A stretch of DNA of 64,000 bases from Holothuria scabra (lineage: Eukaryota; Echinodermata; Holothuroidea; Aspidochirotida; Holothuriidae): NCBI GenBank assembly GCA_037179385.1, contig CM074194.1, positions 496,001 through 560,000 on the forward strand. The letters run 5' to 3'. Position numbers and translations under genes: made by a program. This document shows, one piece after another, positions 55,250 to 64,000 of this stretch. The notes beneath the pieces were generated by a model. The model was not told the DNA's origin. It saw only the letters and a list, made by a program, of their open reading frames with translations, and ran no database searches. How positions within the stretch are numbered: the stretch's first letter is position 1; each line of letters starts with the position of its first letter.

Positions 55250-56490
55250 TAGTTACCATAACACATCCACATACTAATTAGGAAATCCATCCAAGTTTCC
55301 TACCTTGAGATATCCCATTTTGACAAGTTTTTCAAAGTTTGACCAATCATGACCCCAGATGTCCTTTCACCTCCACAAAAAACCCTTAAATACAGACCAT
55401 CTTCTCACCATAACTCATCCACATACTAATTATGAAATCCATCCACGTTTTGTACCTTGAGCTATCCTAAACAAGGTTTTCTGAGTTTGACCCCTATGAC
55501 CCCAAATGACCTTTGACCTCCACCAAGATCAATAGGGGTTCTTCCTTACATCATAATGCATCAACATATCAAGTTTGAAATCAATCCAAGTTTCCTACCT
55601 TGAGATATTGTGTTAAAGAGCTTTTCAGGATTTGTCCCCTTCTGATCCCAAATGACCTTTGATCTTCAACAAAATAAATAGGATTCTTCTTTACATCATA
55701 ACGCATCAACATATCAAGTTTGAAATGAATCCAAGTTCCCTACCATGATGTATCATGTAAACAAGGATTTCAGGGTTTGACCCCATGTGACCCCAAATGA
55801 CCTTTGACCTCCACCAAAATTAATTGGATTCTTCCTCACATCATAACGCATCAACATATCAAGTCTGAAATGAATCCAAGTTTCCTACCTTGAGATATAG
55901 TGTAAACAAGGATTTCAGGGTTTGACCCCATGTGACCCCAAATGACCTTTGCCCTCCACGAAAATTAACTGGGTTCTTTCTTACATCATAACGCATCAAC
56001 ACATCAAGTTTGAAATTAATCCAAGTTTCCTACCATGAGATATCGTGTAAACAAGGATTTCGGGGTTTGACCCCACGTGACCCCAAATGACCTTTGACCT
56101 CCACCAAAATCAATAGGGTTCTTCCTTACATCATAACGCATCAACATATCAAGTTTGAAATTGATCCAAGTTTCCTACCATGAAATATCGTGTAAACAAG
56201 GATTTCGGGGTTTGACCCCACGTGACCCCAAATGACCTTTGACCTCCACCAAAATCAATAGGGTTCTTCTTTACATCATAACGCATCAACATATCAAGTT
56301 TGAATTAATCCAAGTTTCCTCACTTGAGATATTGTGTAAACAAGGATTTTGGTGTTTGACCCCCTGTGACCCCAGATGACCTTTGACCTCAACCAAAATA
56401 AATAGGGTTCTTCCTCTTAGTACGGGGTATCTGTGTACTAAGTTTGAGAACTGTCAGATCTTCCCTTCTCAAGATATCGTGTAAACAAGC
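55250..56490. repeat. 145-bp satellite, eight units, each with a DR1-like site
   Basis: The landmark TGACCTTTGACCT or a variant starts at 55360, 55507, 55653, 55798, 55943, 56088, 56233 and 56377, spaced 144-147 bp. Each unit also has CATCATAACGCATCAACATA-, CAAGTTTCCTACC- and GTAAACAAGGATTTC-like segments. The first and last units are the most diverged. Confidence 0.95.
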
Positions 56491-56499
56491 AAAGTGTCA

Positions 56500-56556
56500 C
56501 AAACACACACACATACACACACACACGCACGCACACACATACATACACACGCACGC
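56500..56556. repeat. (CA)n microsatellite
   Basis: An interrupted CACACA/CACGCA run directly after the satellite. Confidence 0.9.
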
Positions 56557-57099
56557 CATCATGAATGCATAGGTTTCTCTTTTCATCGAAACCAAAAATG
56601 GCTTTTGATACTATTCTCTGGAGGAAACCCCTCGTCTTTTATCCGACAGGTATATCTGAAGAGAAATAGTTCTGGTGGTGATGATTGCTTATTAAAAGTA
56701 ATGAATAATCGCCGTGTAAGTTGATGAGGACGGGTTAGTTGGAAGGGGATCTGGTGTGATAGGATTTGTAAGTGTGTTAGAAAAAAGTAGAGAAAACCTT
56801 TAAAGAGCACGTCGGAGTTGATATCGATAACTGTTAATGAGTCTTTTGGATCCTGTTTTGTAACGGTTTTATGTAAAATTTGCAAAGTGTGTGGTCACGA
56901 TTTTTTAAAACTAATTGAATTATTAATTACTCATTCATGAAAAATTTGTTTGTAAAGAATATGGTTATCTATAAGTTTGACCATTCGTCAGAGCTATGTG
57001 AAAAATATACAGGCTTGGTAACACTTGGTGAAATTTACGAACCTGGTTATTTGTTGGACAGGGTTTTTCGGTCCAGTCTCGAACCAATTGAAGCATTTC

Positions 57100-57285
57100 T
57101 TGGCTTTTTCCACTTGTAGCTCACTGGAATTGTTCTCTCTATTCCATCGCTTATGCTGAGCACCAAGCACAATGACAGTAGATTACATTTTTAACAGTTT
57201 TCCGTATGAACCGGCCAGGACTCGAACTGCCAACCTCCCGACTGAAAGTTGAATGCTCTAACCACTTGACCATGCAGTCGAACCA
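57100..57285 (-). mobile_element. tRNA-derived SINE
   Basis: On the plus strand: TCCACTTGTAGCTCACTGGA, GCACCAAGCACAATGACAGT, CCGGCCAGGACTCGAACTGC (B-box region), then TAACCACTTGACCATGCAGT. It is preceded by unrelated sequence, so the tail is truncated. Confidence 0.8.
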
Positions 57286-57299
57286 ATTCAGTGTATCGC

Positions 57300-59280
57300 T
57301 TTAAGTAAAAACAAAGAAGCAATTCCGCTCAAGCTGTCGACAACGTTATATGTGGTGGCAGTATGTGGTAATTAGTCTAAATAGAACATTTTGCACTATT
57401 ATTGACTTGAACTGTGTGACAAGGGACACTTTTAAGCAGCATCTCTGGTACGAATTATATTACACCAGGGAGTTCATAGCAGTACATGGGGAAGACCATA
57501 TGATGAAGTCAAGAAGATAATTTTCCCTTTTGGCGTTCGGTACTAAATTACTGGCGCAATCACTGTCAGTTACCCACGTTGGAACAAAAATGGGCATTTC
57601 CTTTCTGTGATGAACTCAGTTTTCATGATGCTTTGTGTTATCAAGTTTTGTCTTATATATACTCCATTAAAAATGCGACAGCCTGTTATAAAAAATATAT
57701 TAATACTATTGGCATATTCATGATAATTATACATTAATACGGTTGGCGTTCAATCGCCTCAAAATATCACGTTTCCCTATTAACAAATGACAAATGAGGA
57801 AAAAATATCAGAAACATATGCGCAAGAAATAAAAACCTCTTTGTAGGATTTCATCAAAGAAGCCGCCAAAATGCGTTGTAAAACATTCAATCTTTCAAAG
57901 AAATTTGTTGCATATTATTCGTGGTGTTTCATATAACAATATAAACATCAAAACCCTTTTAAAACACCGATTGTTGCTACAGCAATCAAAGTATCGTATA
58001 ACCCCCTTCGCTTGGGAATTTTGTGGAGTAAGAAATTATGTCTACTGTGTTTCACAATATGACATATAGTGGATTAGATGCTTCGCAATTTGGAACAATT
58101 TTGAAAAGCAAAACGCGAGTAAAAAACACTTAAAAAAAAATTATTCGAATCGAGAGCCCACTTAACTTTGCCCACTCAGAATGGTCTAATGAACCATAGA
58201 TGTAAGCTAGGCCTAGTAGTTTGAAAGGTATAATTCTGCACATTACGTTGACGTTTGCAGGCGATTAGTTTTTTTTTTTTTCAACACTGTAATTGCGTGG
58301 ATATGTCATTGCCACCAAAGCCGTAATCAGATGGCTTTTATGGTAGTCTAAAATTATTCTTCGGTCAGTGTCCTGAACCTTAATTCCTTCCGGTCTTCCT
58401 AACCTTGGACCTTACGAAGCCTATTTTCATTCTTCCTCCCACATGATCTTTATGTTTCATTGGGCCTGAGCTGGATTCTTTTAATGCGAAACTCTTGGCA
58501 GATTTTATTAAACTCCTTTTCTCAACATTGGGTAGTTGCAATCCGTTTATGGCTGGCGCATTGGGTAGGGCACCACACAGAAAATACATCACGTCCATGT
58601 TTACCTGGTCCAAAAATTGCAAGGACAAAACAATGCACACATGGGATCCGCCATTACCTTGTATCTCTTATTTATCTCTCTTATAATCTAATAATAGGAG
58701 GAAGAAAGTTATTCTTGTCATTCCTCTGTTATCCTTTTTAAGAGCGATATGTCAGAGGTACTACAAACACAGCCTACATTAGGATTTTGAACATTTTTGG
58801 ACTTGTGTTCATTTCAGACTAAGACCCGTTTCAGAAAACGCCTGATCTCAGTAGTTTCGACTAATCGGCGTGGAAATATCGCGGGATTAATGGAACATTA
58901 GCGTTTAAAATTGTTAGGTTGTATCAAAACAGAGAATGTCAAGCTTTCGAGTTTACAGAACAGTCAGATGCGGTCAGGAGAACAAAGTTTGAAGCCTTGT
59001 AAGCCTGGAAATACTATAGAGAGGCTATGCATGGCCTTAAATTGTTGCACCAATGATTTGATACATTTTCACTCATTTGGCACTTAAGAAAAGTTTTCGC
59101 CCGGGCCCTCTCACTTCGGTGTCTTGCCTGCCTCCAAGTTACGGTCTGGGGGGTTCTGATCTGAAGTTACCGTTCCTTTCTCTGGGCAGTCGTAATGATT
59201 TCAGTGAACGATCTAAAATCAACCAGAAGCGGCCAGGTCAGTTGTGGCGGAATGGAAAAATTATAGGCGCTTGAGTTTCA
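57300..59280. other. intergenic, nothing recognised
   Basis: AT-rich DNA with A/T runs. Open frames of 60-93 codons around 58400-58740 lie on both strands with no domain. Confidence 0.4.
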
Positions 59281-59285
59281 GCGAG

Positions 59286-60035
59286 ACTATCTAAGCAGAG
59301 CGCCACCAGTGGTTGGCGAAGAGCGTACAAGAAAATTTTTGATTTTATAAACCCTTCAGATGACCGGAATGACACTTCCCGAATGAAAAAATATAAACTA
59401 TGCAATTAGTTTGGATTTCTAGGGGCAATGACTAAAAAAAAACTGTCCACATTTGAGACTATGCCACTTACAATTGTCACTTAGCTTGTAAAGAAAAATG
59501 CCAGTGATGTCATACATCCGAATTCATATCTCAGGTGTTTAAAGTTGTATTCAGAATGCTGTCACCAGATTTATTTCTGTGTATGTCGCCAGCGGAGGGT
59601 ATAGACAGACAGGTACGGGGGAATTTTAGTTTGGGGAAGGTGGAAAGAAGATTCTCTGCCAGAATACCCTGCCCGAAGGACTATCTTAGCAGAGCGCCAC
59701 TATTAGTTGGCTCGAAGCGTAAAGAAAATTTTGAAAATCGTGACCCCTCACACATTGGAAATGGCATTGCCCGAAAGGCTAAGCCATCCAGCGTTCAGAA
59801 AATTATAAGAATTGCAACCCCTCAGACAGCCTCAAATGACATTCACCAGGCCTGCATGCAGAATCTGGGCAGTCGCTATTTTGTAATCCTGTCCGAAAGA
59901 TTAACCACCGGTTGGCCCGAAGCATATAGAAAATTTTGAACAATCGCAACCCCTCAGACAATCGGGAAAGACATTCTCAAGACTTGTTAAAAGAATTTAA
60001 GCAGTCTATACTATGAGCTTTATTTTAGAAATGAA
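59286..60035. repeat. dispersed repeat C, three degenerate copies
   Basis: Copies begin at about 59286 (CTATCTAAGCAGAGCGCCAC), 59681 (CTATCTTAGCAGAGCGCCAC) and 59903 (GGTTGGCCCGAAGC). All are followed by GAAAATTTTGA and CCCTCAGA-type words as at 46 kb. Confidence 0.6.
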
Positions 60036-60039
60036 GTGT

Positions 60040-63000
60040 TTCAATAAATAAAACATGAAAAAGTGCGAAAGGATCCCCTATGAACTCTGTTTAAAAATTC
60101 AGATCCTGTTTTCGGAACCATATCAAGGGTTTAGATCTTACCTAATAAATTTGAACTTGGCTTTGGACTTCCTGAGATAACCACAAAAGAAAGATTTTTC
60201 AACTATTCAGTGGAAGTTTATCTGTTGAGTATTCAACAGGACAAAAGTTCCCAACTGGTTAGAGATTAAGTGCAATTCAAGAAGTGACAGTGGTTTTAAA
60301 CAAAGAAATGTTGCCCTTAAGTTACTTTCTAATACAAAACTTTGCCTAATAAAGCGCCCGGGTTGCCAAAGAAGAAACCAAGGCAAGGGATATAAGGGGG
60401 TGCTTTTAAGCAAATAAGAGCCATCACAATTAATAGAAATAGGCCACGGCCTCATCATTGTTTTGCGAAAGTAAAAAAAAATAGTTCAACCGTTTTTGGA
60501 AGGGAGCCCCGCCACCCTAAATCCGCCCACGGATTTCACTATTATTTAGCCTAACTGTTAATGTAACTATTAAAATAAATATTTTGATGACAGTTCCAAT
60601 AGAACTAGCAGACTTGTGCAAGGATGTGTAGCAGTTTACAATAGGCTAATTGAACGCACTACATCATTTACCTCAATGAGACTCGCAGTTGCTTTCTATA
60701 TCATTATATTACATTTGAATATCTCAGTTACCTTAGTCTGTGAAAATGTAACAAAGATTCATCTATATTGTCCCAACATCATATCTATAACTTGGATGTG
60801 ATAAACATGCAATTCTGAATGCTGACCAAATTAAATATGACGGACGCCCCCTATTGAATAACTTCATTTGATTAATTCGCTGAAAAATATCTCTAACATC
60901 ATCAACGATTTTCCTTCAAATACAAATAAGACCCACGTGGATTGGAATTGAATAATTGTCTGATTCATGACATTTTCTTAGGAAAATTTCAAAAGTTGAA
61001 CTTTTCTCCTCAAAAGAAAATTAACCTCTGGGGTGGAACAAACAAATCATACGAATTTTTCACATTCTTCAAATAAGTGACGCCTGTTACAATACCAAAC
61101 GGATAGACCATAACTACAAATGTGCGCATTACAGAATAATGGTATTGACTCAATTGCATCAGCTCACACAGTACATCCCTCGAGGATTCGCCGGAAGTCG
61201 CCGGCAGTGAAAAACCAACCGTGAAAAATATGTCGTTATTTATTTTTATTTGTACATGGAGAGAATTTTTAAAGCCGTAATTGTTTTTATTCTTGCTGTA
61301 TGAAAAGTTGTTCAAAATGGAACCTTCTTGGAAATGTTCATGTTTTCTTTCAGAAAATCAACAAATAACAATGGAAAACACTAGCAGAAATTGAAAGGGG
61401 TTAAAATTAAACTACGAGGAGGGATTTTATAAAAGAATCCAATTTTTAAGTTAGTATGTTGATTACTTTTCGGGCAACAGTTTCCCATTTTTAGTCTTGA
61501 CCGACGAGTTACTCCCCGACAAAAGAATGAATAAATTACAGCATTGCTCATTGTTCCAGGTAACTGTCATTGTGTCACTAATTGTTCACTGTTCTACTTC
61601 CTGGTTGTCCACTAAACGGACAAGTGTAAATCTCAGTGCTTTCATATTGACCGTACCCATAAATCGCAATACGTGAAAGATGTTCATATTCGCCCACCTA
61701 CTTTCCAGGTTATTTCCTTCCGGAGTTGGAACACATACACTTACACTGGTTTCGAACTGGTTCGATGATTGATAAAAATTAAGTTGCTATTAGCCGCCCT
61801 CGAGTCCCAAAAATTGCGTGTACAAAATTAGGAGGCGGCACGATCCTCTCAGAGTATCGCAGGGCCTATAGCTCGGAAGAATGCTACTCCCTATATTAAA
61901 CCCCTCTAGCGAGAAAAGAAAAACATTGTGAAATTAGGGACCAAAATAAATTTAGGAAGAAAAAATTCATCTGAAATTGAGCTTTTCATGCTCTTTTGAT
62001 AATATTAAATATTAAGCCTTTATTTATTTTTGGATCCTTTTCTTAATTCCCTACTTTGGATTCAGAGGGTATGACAGAGAGAAGAAACCGGGACAATTGC
62101 AGTTAATTTCTCACCTAAAAGAGCGCCAAATATGTGAATTTCTCTTTTTTTTACTTTTAAATCATGCGGGATGACTACAAAGAAAACTTCGGCTATTAAA
62201 AGTTTCGGATATATGAACAGAGTTGTTGATTTTGACAATGAAAGAGTTTTTGCCAAATCTTGCATGATGCAATTTTGAATAACGTTTCCGTCAGGTCAGG
62301 GTTACAGCTCTTTGTAGATTACATTTTTACAAAGCTGGCAGACTTCACCCGAGAAAGCTGTTTCTAGTCTGTTATGATTTACACACCTGGACGCAGGTGG
62401 TTGATGCATAGGCTAATGTGGTATAAATCAGTGACTTATGCACAGAATCCTCCCTAAAATGCACAGTTATGGCACCGGGCATTCTAGTAAGCATTTTGCG
62501 ATGAGGGAGGGAGCTCGAATGCGACTGAGGGGAAAGTCTAAGAACAGGGTATGTCCCCTTTCCGATGTAGTTAACTTAAGGTCCCCAGATGAAAAAAATG
62601 TGTGCCTCAAAGGTAATAGAGTTTGCAGTGATCACATTTTATATACCACTATTGGCCTTGGGTCATTATTAGGTTTTAACTGCCTCCCCATAGCACGCCA
62701 TTTGACTCTTCTGATGTAGTCACAGAACGGCTTCTTGAAAATACAGCCCACTCAAGTTAAACGTCTTATTTAACTTCCGGAGTGATTCTTTTTCGTACCT
62801 CGGTAAATAGTTTTGCAATCCATTGTTTAAACTCATAAATATAATTACTCCTCTAGTTATATGCGCAATGTGAGGCTTGAAGAACCTCCTTCATACGCTT
62901 TCAATATTCAATGTTCTCTACGGGAACGACGCGTTCTCTTGTAGGCAAAATAGTGAAAGTTCTTCTGAACGATGTAGTAAATCATATTTTCATATGTTGA

Positions 63001-64000
63001 TGTGACTGCTTCTAATCTTCCTCCCAGACCCCACTGTCCGATGCTCATTCCTTTTAGATCATCACCGGAAATAGTTTCAAATATTTATTTACATCTACAG
63101 TCCACATACCTGTTCATGATTTAAATCAATAGCCTAACGGCAACACCATGAATGCCCATCGGCTACACTATTTTTTACGTTATGTACGGTTGTCCCTCCT
63201 CCTCAAACGCCTTCCACTTCCCGTGAAATAACCGAGACCATTTACAGCCTTTACCGGTATATATAATTATTATTTACGCCACCACTTGACACATTTGTTA
63301 CAGTCACACTTCATATGAACTTCACTGGTCTGGCCCACATTTTGTAATGTTGTGCATTTCAAAATAAATCAGTGAGTTCTGTAAGTGACAGAGTAGCATG
63401 ATAAGCTGCTTCTAGCACGTGATATTAACAGAGGAGTAAGTGAGACAAAGTTGTTTTAGAGTAATTTATGTCGCACGTTTTACGATTGCTCACTTAACAA
63501 TCCTCCCCTGCTGACAAGTTCAACGAAGTCCTTTACCCTGGTCGTTTAATTCAAATAAACAAACTGCGAACTGTATAATCGGTTTTATATCTCGGTGACA
63601 AGTTAATAGTATAGTAATAATATTCCCAAATGTTGATATGTGTACAGTTGGGCCTACAAGCGTAAGCCTGGGATCTTTGCTCAACATGAAAAATGACCCG
63701 TAGTATTGAGGATGACTCAAACTATATTTAACGGTACATATGTATATTGTAATCAAATGATTCAATCTCAGCCAACCAAATCATTTGCTTCTGGTCACAT
63801 GACCATCGTCAGTGTCCAGGTTAATCTGTTCATACTGCCAAGAAGTCGTCTCCTAGGTCAGAGATCCCTCTGCACTCATGCTAAATCAAAATGTTTAAAT
63901 TTATCAAATATTATCGTTGTAAATATTTACAAACGAATTTCCTCTAAAAAATATCGGATAATGAAATATTCCAAAACAACCGTACCAATGCTATTTCTGT
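60040..64000. other. intergenic, nothing recognised
   Basis: Read on both strands: no conserved protein, no convincing RNA gene and no repeat family shared with the rest of the window. Confidence 0.4.

Overview
This is a window of eukaryotic (metazoan) nuclear DNA. It is AT-rich and intron-rich, full of small non-autonomous transposons, and carries two ordinary conserved protein genes. The proteins (TM2D2 and syntaxin-18 orthologues), the many tRNA-derived SINEs, the Penelope-like retroelement, the 145-bp satellite and the frequent TAGGCCTA and TACTGTA words fit a marine invertebrate. An echinoderm-like deuterostome is my best guess, but nothing here proves the taxon.

Layout. 1-7.8 kb is intergenic with dispersed repeats and terminal-inverted-repeat (TIR) elements; it may include an undetermined TM2D2 3' UTR. 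7782-17360 (minus strand) is a complete four-exon TM2D2 gene encoding 195 aa. 17361-17533 is a 173-bp gap between two divergent start codons, presumably a shared bidirectional promoter. 17534-40424 (plus strand) is a complete eleven-exon STX18 gene encoding 322 aa, with a plausible poly(A) signal at 41143. All exon phases were checked by hand and join in frame in both genes. The introns hold SINEs, TIR elements and a decayed Penelope-like element in intron 9. From about 41.2 kb to the end I see no convincing protein gene. That stretch holds a possible 2.5-kb hAT-like composite with nested foldbacks (45.65-48.18 kb), palindrome and minisatellite arrays (48.5-49.6 kb), a 1.19-kb hAT-type element with a perfect 8-bp target duplication (53.86-55.05 kb), and a satellite of eight 145-bp units (55.25-56.49 kb) followed by a (CA)n tract.

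How the genes relate. Syntaxin-18 is an ER Qa-SNARE for Golgi-to-ER retrograde traffic. TM2D2 is a two-pass membrane protein linked to Notch signalling in Drosophila. They are not known partners; the shared promoter suggests co-expression of two housekeeping secretory-pathway genes.

I did not find a new gene system. The most unusual items are the head-to-head gene pair, a palindromic MITE that entered the same SINE twice near the Pol III B box, a satellite carrying a nuclear-receptor DR1-like site in each unit, and several TIR elements with readable target duplications. Repeat classes were assigned by reading termini and internal copies, without library searches.
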